The notes: a model not told the origin generated them from the sequence alone. A stretch of 64,000 nt of DNA from Bacteroidota bacterium (GCA_016193485.1 JACPRZ010000038.1:1-64000); one strand, 5' to 3'. Shown: positions 28,701-36,649, counted from the stretch's first letter. Made by a program: numbers and translations.

Positions 28701-28764
28701 GCAGGCAAAAGCCGAAGCCGAGAAAGCGAAGGCGCAGCAGCCGAAGGGGAATAAGGGAAATTAA
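25750..28764 (+). CDS. Exported TPR + PD40 propeller protein with long Ala-rich coiled coil
   Basis: 1004 residues in three parts. A signal peptide (MNKAIFTLSACFAVLTAFAG) and TPR-like helices to about residue 150. A WD40-like PD40 propeller at about 170-430, with repeats such as NPVFAIDGSWFAFASRR, EPVAISSDGKTLYFR, GMTISPDGNTIYFSSDR. Then a Glu/Val-rich linker (KEVEKEVTVQE twice) and about 500 residues of heptad-like Ala/Lys/Glu/Asp sequence (KAEAEKAKAEADIKR type), a very long helix as in TolA. In Bacteroidota the TPR-PD40 unit commonly ends in an OmpA peptidoglycan-binding domain; here the coil replaces it. Periplasmic or envelope location is inferred. First of three consecutive exported-protein genes. 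Confidence 0.8.
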   Translation: MNKAIFTLSACFAVLTAFAGPDTTAKKNLDAEIAQGNKLILKGRFGTALPVLLKVAKEMPDNANINFKTGLCYRNSLERQTKALTYLKFASKNMTTAYSFSSGKKAPLDALYFLGETYLALGYPDSALKVLTDYQDRFNGTPPLNTDRLVRYCINAKRMMMSPLQVKFTNLGGTINSDASETNPVFAIDGSWFAFASRRLRPDESNKNLIDEATGKRKEDIYISKKEGNGWSKPEYFPHNKDFDEEPVAISSDGKTLYFRCSCKGNYDIYESTLQDGAWSAPKPVKYVNSSFNEMGMTISPDGNTIYFSSDREGGMGKYDLYVTKKTGGKWEKPENMGTGFNTPLNEINPFLLQNGKKLYFCSDGFLNLSMGGYDIVVSELKEDSTWGYVKSAGYPINTTKDDMSYNVTADGSRFTASINSDLNYDIFLIEPGKFDAEKAGTISELTTEREVMEILELEKEVEKEVTVQEVVEVETQVEVEKEVEKEVTVQEIVEVEVDPAIAQAKAELAKAEAEKAKAEAEKAKAEADIKRADAEIKKAIAETAKAHADSAMATMRKTVADSALKVAEAKIADKEKAKAELAAAKIFKKVAKEKAAVAAAEQAKAEAQKAAEEAAKADAEAKAKQAEADKLKMQADIAAAEKAKADAVIAAAEKAKADAKRAEEDKIKAEADIKIKASEAEIAKANSKKAEADAVIAASQKAKDEAAAASAAKATADAEARAKQAETDKAKADAQKAESDRVKADADAKAKASQEAISNASAQKAKADADKAVADAQAKQADADKLKAQADIAAAEKSKADAAKATAETDKAKADADKAAADAQAKQAEANKLKAEADAKTAAAQQTKADADKVAAEKAKADADAKAKQAEADKAKADAQKAEADRLKAEADAKAKTAQEATANAAAAKAKADADKAAADAQAKQADADKLKSQAEIAAAEKTKAEAAKSQADADKAKAAADLAKANADKAKADAEAKKAAAEQAKAEAEKAKAQQPKGNKGN

Positions 28765-28778
28765 TGGATATGGAATTT

Positions 28779-28800
28779 ACCTGCCTGCCGGCAGGCAGGT
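28779..28800. repeat. Perfect 22-bp palindrome, CCTGCC/GGCAGG family
   Basis: Each 11-base half is ACCTGCCTGCC / GGCAGGCAGGT with no loop. It lies 15 bases after the stop of the coiled-coil gene and could act as a terminator stem. A degenerate second copy follows at 28853-28870. Confidence 0.85.
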
Positions 28801-28852
28801 TTGTTATTGGTGTTTATAATTTGGAATTTTATTTTAATGCAACAATTTATTT

Positions 28853-28870
28853 CCTGCCTGCGGTAGGCAA
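28853..28870. repeat. Degenerate copy of the CCTGCC/GGCAGG palindrome
   Basis: CCTGCCTG and GGTAGGCA around one base; weaker pairing than the copy at 28779. In the same 228-base gap before the WD40-caspase gene. Confidence 0.6.
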
Positions 28871-28992
28871 GCGTGCATAGAATAATACAACATGGGAGAA
28901 GTTCGCGAAAATATTATCCTTTGTTACCGTGAGACCTGAATCATCGTTTCTTCCGAATTTAAAATTAAAATCAATCAATTAAAATCCTAACT

Positions 28993-31500
28993 ATGAATAA
29001 AACCCTTCTTTTTGCAGGACTGCTGTTATTTGCAAGGTCTGCACATTCACAGGATCTTGTCAAATCCGTTGACAACGCCCATCCGGGGGGGGTAAGCGCT
29101 CTTTTCGTGAACAGCGAGGGTACCACCATCCTTTCCACCGGTGCCGATAAACGCATCAATATGTGGGATGCAAAAGCCGGCACAAAGGGAAAAATAATGG
29201 CGAGCGCATCCAATGTAAATGCCATTGCTTTCAACTCCAACGGTAAATTATTTGCCACCGGTACAGCCGATTTTAAAATTTACATTTACGATGCAGTTGA
29301 AGCAAAACCGAAGAAGATTTTCAAGGAACATACGGCCGATATCACTTCACTCGCATTTAACCCGGTCAATGATAACGTAGCCAGCGGTTCAAAAGATAAT
29401 ACAGTGAAAATATGGGATGCCAATGCACCGCTTTCACTGAAAACATTCCGGGAACATTCAAAAACGGTCACTGCCGTTATTTATAGCCCTGATGGGAAAG
29501 TATTGGTTTCCGGTTCTGAAGATAAAACAATTAAGATTTGGGATATTGAAACCGGCACAGCCAAGACAACCATTGATGCCGGAAAAGAAGTTCTTTGCCT
29601 TGCTTACGCAAGCGATGGTTCGGTAATTGCAGCCGGTCATCCTGACGGTTCAGTATCGCTATGGGATCCCATCACCGGCAGAAAGAAAAACGAATTGACC
29701 GATCTTAAATCCCAGGTGAACGCAGTTTCATTCACTCCTGATGTGCAATACCTCATAGCCGGTGGAAAAGACAACCTGGTTGCCGTGTGGAACCTTGAAC
29801 TGATGCAACTTTCAAAATCAACTCCCGCACATTCCAACGGAATTACCTCAATCACACTCAGCGACAAAGGTTCTATAATGGCTACCGGTGGCAATGACGG
29901 GGCATTAAAAATATGGGATCTTTCAGCGCTGAAGGTCGGTAAGAAAAAAGCCGTTAAGGAAGAATTTGAACCGCAACTCGTTTGTTCACCTCTCACACTT
30001 AAAGAAGCCAATAACAACGGCATACTTGAAGCGACCGATAATCCTTCGCTCACCTTTTCCATTGATAACAAGGGAAAGGGACGCGCTTACGGACTTACCG
30101 CAAAGGTCTCTCTTGAAAATTTCATTAAAGGCATCACTATTGAAAAAGAGACCTCCATTGGAAATCTTGATGTAGGGAAAACGGTTAATGTAGAGATTCC
30201 GGTAAAAGCGGGCGAAAATCTTGAATCGGAAGCAGGCGTCTTTATTGTAACCATATCTGAAGCCAACGGGCATAATCCCCCCCCATTGCGGCTTAACTTT
30301 CAGACCAAGGGCGCTGTGAGTTACTCTTATATTGCGGTGCTGGAGCATAGTTACACTTCGGCTTCCGGCAAAGCCGAAATAGGCGCTCCCATAACGATGA
30401 AAATGAAACTTAAAAACGCAGCCGAAAGTGAGGGGAAAAACATTAAGATCTCTTATATTTTCCCCCCCCAGGTGAAGGCGGTGGATAAATTATCTGAAGT
30501 TATTCCATCCATACCTGCAGGTGAAATCAAAGAGATAAGCGTTCAGTTTTATGCCGACAAGGAATTTAAGGGACAGGAATTGAAAATAGCCATGAATATT
30601 GAAGGAGCGTTTTCCAATACGAACGACATGATATTCGCCATTAAAATGAACGAACCTCTGCCTTCGAGCATCGTCCTTGCAGCCGTTAGCGCTGATGAAG
30701 TGAAAGAAACCCTTTACCGCGGCAGCGGTGACCCGCTGAAAGGATTGAATGTATCGAAAGCCAAAACCATGTCCATAGGGAAATATTATGCAATGATTGT
30801 CGGTGTGGATAAATATAAGGGTTCATGGACCCCGCTTAAAAATGCGGTTAACGATGCCAGAGCCATTGAGGCGATGCTGAAGGCGAAATATAAATTTGAC
30901 CATTTTAAATCGCTTTATGATGACCAGGCCACCCGTGAAGCGATCATCACCGAGTTTGAATGGCTGGTGGCTAATGTGAAAGAAAACGACAACCTCTTTA
31001 TTTATTACTCCGGCCATGGCGAATACAAGCAGGAGTTAAACAAGGGCTTCTGGGTTCCGATTGATGCAACTACGGTATCCGTGTCAAAATATATTTCCAA
31101 TTCCGACATCCAGACCTTCCTGAACGGGATAAAGTCAAAGCATACGCTGCTCGTTGCCGATGCCTGTTTCAGCGGGGATATTTTCAGGGGAAACACGGTT
31201 TCCATTCCGTTTGAGGACTCCGAGAAATATTACACCGAAGTGTACAACCAGGCGTCAAGGCAGGCGCTCACATCTGGGGGTATTGAACCTGTAATGGACG
31301 GTGGCAAAGACGGTCATTCCGTTTTCGCCTATTATTTCCTGAAAGCGCTCGAAAACAACAATAATAAATACCTTGATGCGGGAAATCTCTACAACCAGAT
31401 AAAAATTCCGATCATCAATAATTCGGAGCAGACACCAAAGATCGCCCCGATAAAAAATACCGGTGACGAGGGAGGGCAGTTTATTTTTATGAAGAAATAA
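28993..31500 (+). CDS. Exported WD40-repeat protein with C-terminal caspase-like (C14) protease domain
   Basis: 835 residues. Signal peptide MNKTLLFAGLLLFARSAHSQ. Seven WD40 repeats to about residue 315 (TVKIWDANAPLSLK, TIKIWDIETGTAK, SVSLWDPITGRKK, ALKIWDLSALK). A beta-sandwich, CARDB-like region at about 330-560. A caspase/metacaspase domain from RGSGDPLKGLNVSKA (about 576) to the end, with catalytic His675 in YYSGHGE and Cys725 in VADACFSGD. Family knowledge: cysteine peptidases of clan CD, often Arg/Lys- or Asp-specific. The domain is about two-thirds identical by eye to that of the next gene, with the same linker, so the two arose by duplication. Substrate and trigger unknown. G8 (29085) and C8 tracts (30277, 30462) lie in the gene. 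Confidence 0.9.
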   Translation: MNKTLLFAGLLLFARSAHSQDLVKSVDNAHPGGVSALFVNSEGTTILSTGADKRINMWDAKAGTKGKIMASASNVNAIAFNSNGKLFATGTADFKIYIYDAVEAKPKKIFKEHTADITSLAFNPVNDNVASGSKDNTVKIWDANAPLSLKTFREHSKTVTAVIYSPDGKVLVSGSEDKTIKIWDIETGTAKTTIDAGKEVLCLAYASDGSVIAAGHPDGSVSLWDPITGRKKNELTDLKSQVNAVSFTPDVQYLIAGGKDNLVAVWNLELMQLSKSTPAHSNGITSITLSDKGSIMATGGNDGALKIWDLSALKVGKKKAVKEEFEPQLVCSPLTLKEANNNGILEATDNPSLTFSIDNKGKGRAYGLTAKVSLENFIKGITIEKETSIGNLDVGKTVNVEIPVKAGENLESEAGVFIVTISEANGHNPPPLRLNFQTKGAVSYSYIAVLEHSYTSASGKAEIGAPITMKMKLKNAAESEGKNIKISYIFPPQVKAVDKLSEVIPSIPAGEIKEISVQFYADKEFKGQELKIAMNIEGAFSNTNDMIFAIKMNEPLPSSIVLAAVSADEVKETLYRGSGDPLKGLNVSKAKTMSIGKYYAMIVGVDKYKGSWTPLKNAVNDARAIEAMLKAKYKFDHFKSLYDDQATREAIITEFEWLVANVKENDNLFIYYSGHGEYKQELNKGFWVPIDATTVSVSKYISNSDIQTFLNGIKSKHTLLVADACFSGDIFRGNTVSIPFEDSEKYYTEVYNQASRQALTSGGIEPVMDGGKDGHSVFAYYFLKALENNNNKYLDAGNLYNQIKIPIINNSEQTPKIAPIKNTGDEGGQFIFMKK

Positions 31501-31537
31501 TCTCGTACCGGCTTTTCACTGAGCAAAACTCCGGGTA

Positions 31538-33529
31538 GTGAAAAAAATATTTAAGTTTTCTTTTTTTTTAATGCTCTTTCCCTTTGGAATATTTTTTACT
31601 GTAACATTCCTGATACCTTCTTCCCTTTATGCACAGAAACCTGAAAAATTTGACTTCTCCGCTCCTTCCCACTCCTTCCTGTCAACAAAATGGGCTTATC
31701 TGAAGGGGGGGGAATACCATTTGGATGCCAACGGGTACTATTGGATCCTCAAATCGGGAACGTATAAAAATTTCATTATTGAAGTCAAAACACGGTATGT
31801 ATCCGGCACAGACAATGAGGGCTATGGTTTGATTCTGAGAGAATCCGGTAAAAATCATTATACCTTCTATATTTCTGCCAACGGGTATACCCGCTTTCTG
31901 AAACACATGGACGACAAATGGATCGGATTAACCGAATGGGTTGTGGCGGATAATTGCCATCTGCATGGAGAAAATATGTTGAAAGTTGAAGTACGCGGGA
32001 AATTGATTAAATGCTACATCAACGGTGCCGAAATCTTTTCCATCAACGATAGCGAAATAAAAGAAGGGCAGGTAGGACTGGCAATTAACAGCGAACTGCA
32101 TGTTGCATTTGATGATTTTACGATTGAACCCTTATCACTGAATGTCGTTTTCCCTCCGGAAAATTATGATTTTTCATCTTCGTCAGCAAAATGGCCTGAA
32201 TCAGAAAGGGTTTACATTAAAGATGGCGCTCTTAATCTGGATGACACCGCCTACTACTGGGCATTGAAATCCGGAATTTATTCCGACTTCACTGTTGAGG
32301 TGAAAACACAATGGATTTCGGGAACCGACAATGAGGGCTATGGGCTTGTGTTGCGTAAAACCGGTGACAACCAGTATAATTTTTATATTGCCGCAACCGG
32401 TTATGCTAAATTCTGGAAACGATTTAACGGCAACTGGAAATCGCTGACCGAATGGGTTGCTGTTGATAATTTTGAAGTAAGGGGATCCAACTCCCTTAAA
32501 GTCATCGCACGCGGAAAACTTATCAAGTGTTTTGTCAACGGGAATGAGGTCTTTACCATAAATGATTCTGAACTCGATGAAGGACAGGCGGGCCTGGTAA
32601 TTAATGCGTCCATGCGTGTCGCTTTTGATAACTTTTCCATTTCCCCCCCCACGGGTCCTGATGAAGTTAAAGTGCCTGCAACACCTGATATTCCGGGTAC
32701 GGATCAAACAGAAGCGCAAGCGGTTTCTGAAAATATGCCCACGCTGCGCGGCAGCGGTGACCCGTTGAAAGGGCTGAATGTTTCCAAAGCGAGGCACATT
32801 GAGCCGGGGAATTATTATGCCCTTGTCATAGGCATTGATAAATATACCGGGTACTGGAAACCACTGAACAATGCCGTAAGCGATGCAAAGGCAATTTCCG
32901 CATTGTTTTTATCCTCCTATAAATTTGACACCGTCAGAACCCTTTACAATGAAAAAGCCACACGGAAAAACATTATTAAGGAACTGGAATGGCTGGTGCA
33001 TCACACGACCGGTAAGGATAATGTGCTGATCTTTTATTCCGGTCATGGAGAATACAAAAAAGAACTGAACAAGGGATATTGGGTTCCCATTGATGCGGAA
33101 TCGGCTTCAACTTCCGAATTCATTTCAAATGCCGACATCCAGATTTTTCTTGCCGGAATAAAAGCGAGGCATACGCTCCTTGTTTCCGATGCCTGTTTCA
33201 GCGGTGATATTTTGCGGGGACAAACGATTTCCATACCTTTTGAAGAAAGCGATAAATATTATTCCGAAGTTTTTGAACTTCCGTCCCGGCAGGCGCTTAC
33301 TTCGGGCGGAGTGCAGCCGGTGATGGACGGGGGGGGAGAAGGACATTCAGTTTTCACCTGGTACCTCCTCAAAGCGCTTTTAGGCAATCAACAGAAATAT
33401 TTTGATGCAGGCCAACTCTACGAAAAAATAAAAATTCCCATAATCAACAACTCCGATCAAACCCCGCAGTTCAATGCCATAAAAAATACCGGTGACGAGG
33501 GGGGGCAGTTTATTTTTATTAAGAAGTGA
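31538..33529 (+). CDS. Exported protein with two lectin-like domains and a caspase-like (C14) domain
   Basis: 663 residues, GTG start. Hydrophobic signal (FSFFLMLFPFGIFFTVTFLI) ending near SLYAQ. Two tandem, mutually similar domains (about 35-200 and 210-375), each with YYW.LKSG.Y, VSGTDNEGYGL / ISGTDNEGYGL, GKLIKCYING and a closing VAFDDFTI / VAFDNFSI; this pattern resembles concanavalin-A-like (DUF1080-type) sandwich domains that bind or cleave sugars. The caspase domain starts LRGSGDPLKGLNVSKA (about 403), with His503 in FYSGHGE and Cys553 in VSDACFSGD. It lies 37 bases after the WD40-caspase and is probably co-transcribed. The two proteins share the protease and differ in the sensor, suggesting one processing activity directed to two kinds of target. 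Confidence 0.88.
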   Translation: MKKIFKFSFFLMLFPFGIFFTVTFLIPSSLYAQKPEKFDFSAPSHSFLSTKWAYLKGGEYHLDANGYYWILKSGTYKNFIIEVKTRYVSGTDNEGYGLILRESGKNHYTFYISANGYTRFLKHMDDKWIGLTEWVVADNCHLHGENMLKVEVRGKLIKCYINGAEIFSINDSEIKEGQVGLAINSELHVAFDDFTIEPLSLNVVFPPENYDFSSSSAKWPESERVYIKDGALNLDDTAYYWALKSGIYSDFTVEVKTQWISGTDNEGYGLVLRKTGDNQYNFYIAATGYAKFWKRFNGNWKSLTEWVAVDNFEVRGSNSLKVIARGKLIKCFVNGNEVFTINDSELDEGQAGLVINASMRVAFDNFSISPPTGPDEVKVPATPDIPGTDQTEAQAVSENMPTLRGSGDPLKGLNVSKARHIEPGNYYALVIGIDKYTGYWKPLNNAVSDAKAISALFLSSYKFDTVRTLYNEKATRKNIIKELEWLVHHTTGKDNVLIFYSGHGEYKKELNKGYWVPIDAESASTSEFISNADIQIFLAGIKARHTLLVSDACFSGDILRGQTISIPFEESDKYYSEVFELPSRQALTSGGVQPVMDGGGEGHSVFTWYLLKALLGNQQKYFDAGQLYEKIKIPIINNSDQTPQFNAIKNTGDEGGQFIFIKK

Positions 33530-33537
33530 TGTCCGGT

Positions 33538-34083
33538 TTACCGGGTGTCAATAAATTTGTATCCCGCGGTTACACCCCCCATAACATTTATCCCGTCAAT
33601 TATTACTCCTTCTCTCTGAATGCGGCACCAGCCGGGCATGAGGTAAAAACCAACCCGGTATTTCACATCAACGATGAAAAGATAACCGGCTCCTGCCTGA
33701 ACGGATAAAAATGTCTGCATCTTGTTTTTGACGTTCAGGTTGCCGAATCCCCCCGAAATACCCAGCCCTGAATAAAACCCTTCCATCGGCTTTTTGAAGA
33801 AGTAACGTATTGTCGGCTGAATATAGAGCAGGTTGTTAATGTTAAAACCGCCATTGACTACATAGCCGAGTTTACCCCCGTACGATAACCCGCTGCCTAT
33901 AATTCCGCGGTCATAAGCAATACCCGTTCCGTACAAATTTGTTTTATTTCCTGAATTATCACTCCAGTAGATTGAAGAAACATCACCGTATATTCTCAGC
34001 ATATTGCTCCGGTATGTCTGGGCAGTCAATTCACAGGAGAAAAGCGGGAAGATGAGAAAAAGCAGTATTACTATAATGGACAT
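33538..34083 (-). CDS. Outer-membrane beta-barrel-like protein, function unknown
   Basis: 181 residues. Signal peptide IIVILLFLIFPLFSCELTAQ, then glycine/aromatic strands (IGSGLSYGGKLGYVVNGGFN; LYIQPTIRYFFKK; GFYSGLGISGGFGNL) ending GGVTAGYKFIDTR. Pattern fits a small porin-fold protein; no family recognised. Convergent with the lectin-caspase gene, stop codons 8 bases apart. A -7 box lies only 4 bases upstream of its ATG. Confidence 0.72.
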   Translation of the reverse strand: MSIIVILLFLIFPLFSCELTAQTYRSNMLRIYGDVSSIYWSDNSGNKTNLYGTGIAYDRGIIGSGLSYGGKLGYVVNGGFNINNLLYIQPTIRYFFKKPMEGFYSGLGISGGFGNLNVKNKMQTFLSVQAGAGYLFIVDVKYRVGFYLMPGWCRIQREGVIIDGINVMGGVTAGYKFIDTR

Positions 34084-34087
34084 AAAT

Positions 34088-34095
34088 CAAAGATA
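34088..34095 (-). promoter_or_regulatory. -7 box TATCTTTG, 4 nt from ATG
   Basis: TATCTTTG on the minus strand, four bases (ATTT) before the ATG at 34083. No alternative in-frame start follows before the hydrophobic signal core, so the mRNA is predicted to begin at or near the A of ATG. Confidence 0.5.
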
Positions 34096-34163
34096 CGGTT
34101 TTAGATGTTTTGTAATTTCTTCGATTATCCTGCTGTAAACGGTACCATATTGCGTGGATAGGT

Positions 34164-34171
34164 TAATTTTG
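34164..34171 (+). promoter_or_regulatory. -7 box TAATTTTG, 8 nt from ATG
   Basis: TAATTTTG matches TAnnTTTG and ends 8 bases before the ATG at 34180. It faces away from the box at 34088-34095, making this a divergent promoter region of about 95 bases. Confidence 0.5.
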
Positions 34172-34179
34172 CAGGCAAA

Positions 34180-34617
34180 ATGATCCATTCAAACCATATT
34201 CCCCTATTTCCCCTATCCCTTATCCCCTTTATTCTATTCCTCATCTCCTGTTCACAGACCGCAACAGTCACCGAGCAATCTTTCCCTGATGGTAAACCCA
34301 AAACCGTAATTACTTATGCTATAGACGATTCAACAAAAAACATCAGGAGTATTGTGGAGTATTACCCGGATGGGAATTTGCGCTTTGAGGGGGAATACCG
34401 GGGTGGCAAGAAAAACGGTATATGGATTTATTATTTTCAGAATTGCAATAAATGGAGTGAAGGTTCATATAAAAATGGCCTGGCTGATGGTAAATTTTCC
34501 GTCTGGCGTGAAAACGGTTCTCTCCGGTACGAGGGATATTTTTCAAACGGGAAAAAATTGGGTGCCTGGAAATTCTACGATGAATCCGGAAAATTGATTA
34601 AGGAAGAAGAGTTTTAA
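34180..34617 (+). CDS. MORN-repeat (YwqK-like) lipoprotein
   Basis: 145 residues. Lipoprotein signal with lipobox LISC (IPFILFLISCSQ). Then three to four MORN-type repeats: YYPDGNLRFEGEYRGGKKNG, WIYYFQNCNKWSEGSYKNG, FSVWRENGSLRYEGYFSNGK, AWKFYDESGKLIKEEEF. Such proteins are labelled YwqK family (putative antitoxin) in databases, but in Bacteroidota they are usually free-standing envelope lipoproteins with unknown partners. The hydrophobic part of its signal is encoded by a CCCTTAT/CCCCTAT sub-repeat (34198-34240). Confidence 0.82.
   Translation: MIHSNHIPLFPLSLIPFILFLISCSQTATVTEQSFPDGKPKTVITYAIDDSTKNIRSIVEYYPDGNLRFEGEYRGGKKNGIWIYYFQNCNKWSEGSYKNGLADGKFSVWRENGSLRYEGYFSNGKKLGAWKFYDESGKLIKEEEF
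34198..34240 (+). repeat. CCCCTAT/CCCTTAT sub-repeat within a signal-peptide coding region
   Basis: Units ATTCCCCT, ATTTCCCCT, ATCCCTT, ATCCCCTTT, ATTCTATTCC in a row, similar in style to the arms of the palindromes at 55995-56040 and 58654-58737. Translated in frame as FPLSLIPFILF, the hydrophobic core of the lipoprotein signal. Confidence 0.55.
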
Positions 34618-34660
34618 GTGCAATCCGGTATTTGTATTTATTCGTACATTCGTATTGATT

Positions 34661-34682
34661 CCCTGCCTGCCAGCAGGCAGGG
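34661..34682. repeat. Palindrome, CCTGCC/GGCAGG family, upstream of dnaX
   Basis: Arms CCCTGCCTGC and GCAGGCAGGG with a 2-nt centre. It lies 13 bases before the dnaX start, so it would be within or beside the leader. Confidence 0.85.
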
Positions 34683-34695
34683 CTTTTCGTAGATT

Positions 34696-36522
34696 ATGGA
34701 ACATTTCATCGTCTCCGCACGCAAATACCGCCCGGCAACATTTGACCGGGTAGTAGGTCAGGATAATATCGTTCAAACTCTTAAAAATGCAATCAGCAAG
34801 GAACAACTGGCACAGGCGTTTCTCTTCTGCGGACCCAGGGGTATCGGTAAAACAACCTGCGCCCGCATCCTGGCCAAAGCGGTAAATTGCGAAAATTTAA
34901 ACAAGAACCTCGATCCCTGCGACAAATGTAAATCATGTCTTTCATTCACCGCATCACACTCCTTTAATATTCACGAATTGGACGCTGCCTCAAATAATTC
35001 GGTTGATGATATCCGCACGTTGATTGAACAGGTGCGTTTTGCTCCGCAGGCAGGCAAATACAAGGTTTATATTATTGATGAGGTTCACATGCTGTCGCAA
35101 AGCGCCTTCAATGCTTTCCTGAAAACGCTTGAAGAACCACCGGCACATGCAATTTTCATCTTAGCCACAACCGAAAAGTTTAAAATAATCCCGACCATAC
35201 TTTCACGTTGCCAGATATATGATTTCCACCGCATTCAGGTTGAAGACATCGCAAACCACCTTCTCTATGTCGCTTCGCAGGAGAAAGTTGAAGCGGAACC
35301 CGATGCCCTCCATCTGATCGCACAAAAATCTGACGGCTCGCTTCGTGACGCTCTATCTGTCTTTGACCAGATGGTGATTTTCGGCAACAACCGGATAACG
35401 TATAAAACAGTCATTGAAAACCTGAATATTCTTGATTTCGATTATTACTTCAACCTGGCGGATGCCATCCTTAAATCAGACCTCACATCCTGCATGCTTA
35501 TTTTACATGATATTGTGAATAACGGTTTCGATATTCGAACCTTTATTAACGGACTTGGAAAGCATTTACGCGATTTACTGATAAGCAAAGACACCGAAAC
35601 CCTGAAACTGCTAGATGCTGGGCTGAACCTCCGCAACCGGTATGCCGAACAAACCACGCGGTGTAATGTTTCACTTCTCACGCGCGGACTGGCAATAATC
35701 AATCAATGCGATTACCAGTACAATATTTCAAGCAACCCGCGCCTTTTAACCGAAATCATGCTCGTGCAACTTTGTGCGCTTCAATCGGAGATTCTCTCCG
35801 GCAATAATCCCTTCCTACCCCAGCCCGTCCGGCAGGCGGGGGACAGGCAGGCATCCGGTAGTCCCGGTATTATCAATCAAACCTCCCAGGGGGATACTCC
35901 CGGTTGGTCTGCCGGGCAAAAAAAAAATGATGTCCTGACTGAATCCGGAACCGGAATAATAACTGAAAAGGTTCCTTTGCCGCAGACCCCGCAGAAAAAA
36001 GAATCCGGTTATTCTGCACCGGCTGAATCCAAAGGCAGAGCAGGAGCCGGTAACATTAATGAATCTATTTCCATATCCGCATTTCTTAAAACCGGCAGGA
36101 AGGAAAATATCGTAAATATTGCTGCTGAAGAGGGACCCGGATATAATACCGGAAAACCGTTCACGGAGGGTGAATTGATCTCCGCATGGAGTGAATATTC
36201 CCAAGTGCTGGCAAATAACGGCAGAATCAGTTTAAACCTGATCATGGCTAAGAGAAAACCGGCCATAACCGGAGAAAATAAAATTTCTTTTATGGTGGAT
36301 TTTAAAAGCGAAGAGAGCGAATTGCTTGCCGAAAGAAACGCCCTTATTGACTATCTGAAGAAGAAATTCAATAAAAAAACCGTTACCCTTAACATAGACA
36401 TCAACCCGGAGAGCCCCCCTGCTAAACCCACATCAATGCAGGAAAGATATAAACGTATGGTTGAAAAGAATCCCAACCTGGAAAAACTAAGACAGGAACT
36501 GCAATTAGATATAAACCTTTGA
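34696..36522 (+). CDS. dnaX: DNA polymerase III subunit tau (and predicted gamma)
   Basis: 608 residues. Clamp-loader ATPase of the replisome. N-terminal AAA+ domain: YRPATFDRVVGQDNIVQTL, Walker A CGPRGIGKTTCARI, zinc module with CENLNKNLDPCDKCKSC, Walker B IIDEVHMLSQSAFNAFLKTL with EEPP, and arginine finger LSRCQIYDF. After about residue 370 comes a low-complexity linker, then a tau-specific C-terminal region (ELISAWSEYSQVLANNGRI ...). In the linker an A10 run (35918-35927) encodes QKKN; gaining one A, or a -1 ribosomal slip, gives an immediate TGA, predicting a gamma-like product of 411 residues. The linker also carries a GGCAGGC-rich stretch related to the intergenic palindromes. Confidence 0.97.
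   Translation: MEHFIVSARKYRPATFDRVVGQDNIVQTLKNAISKEQLAQAFLFCGPRGIGKTTCARILAKAVNCENLNKNLDPCDKCKSCLSFTASHSFNIHELDAASNNSVDDIRTLIEQVRFAPQAGKYKVYIIDEVHMLSQSAFNAFLKTLEEPPAHAIFILATTEKFKIIPTILSRCQIYDFHRIQVEDIANHLLYVASQEKVEAEPDALHLIAQKSDGSLRDALSVFDQMVIFGNNRITYKTVIENLNILDFDYYFNLADAILKSDLTSCMLILHDIVNNGFDIRTFINGLGKHLRDLLISKDTETLKLLDAGLNLRNRYAEQTTRCNVSLLTRGLAIINQCDYQYNISSNPRLLTEIMLVQLCALQSEILSGNNPFLPQPVRQAGDRQASGSPGIINQTSQGDTPGWSAGQKKNDVLTESGTGIITEKVPLPQTPQKKESGYSAPAESKGRAGAGNINESISISAFLKTGRKENIVNIAAEEGPGYNTGKPFTEGELISAWSEYSQVLANNGRISLNLIMAKRKPAITGENKISFMVDFKSEESELLAERNALIDYLKKKFNKKTVTLNIDINPESPPAKPTSMQERYKRMVEKNPNLEKLRQELQLDINL
35899..35975 (+). promoter_or_regulatory. Predicted dnaX frameshift/transcript-slippage site
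   Basis: A10 at 35918-35927, preceded directly by a hairpin (CCCGG 35899-35903 with CCGGG 35912-35916) and followed by a second one (GGAACC 35947-35952 with GGTTCC 35970-35975). In the zero frame the run reads CAA AAA AAA AAT. With one extra A or a -1 slip the next codon is TGA (35928-35930); with one A fewer, TGA follows after three codons. A similar A9 slippage site makes gamma in Thermus dnaX, and E. coli uses a -1 ribosomal slip with a stop just after it. Confidence 0.75.
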
Positions 36523-36620
36523 TTAACGGTGGTTGGGGAGTTTGTCGGATTATCCCGTGAAAAAAAAATTGTTGAATTACGAATAATGCAAATTGCGTTT
36601 GCTTTAAACTTTCTATTTAT

Positions 36621-36649
36621 TTTGGTGTGCACCAATTAGTTTATATTTG
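36621..36649 (+). promoter_or_regulatory. Promoter with internal dyad for the desaturase gene
   Basis: TTTG (36621-36624), 17-base spacer, TATATTTG (36642-36649): the best match to the Bacteroidota consensus in the window. The spacer contains a dyad, TTGGTG (36622-36627) and CACCAA (36630-36635), which could be an operator. The -7 box ends 8 bases before the ATG at 36658. Confidence 0.65.

Noticed and set aside
27241-28740. CRISPR-like or satellite array suggested by the regular repetition in the coil gene.
   Set aside because: The repeats are protein-level Ala/Lys/Glu heptads with variable DNA, no constant repeat/spacer alternation and no cas genes.
34180-34617. The MORN protein as an antitoxin with a nearby toxin.
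   Set aside because: Neighbours are a barrel protein and dnaX; it has a lipobox and no toxin-like gene beside it, so the YwqK 'antitoxin' label is not supported here.
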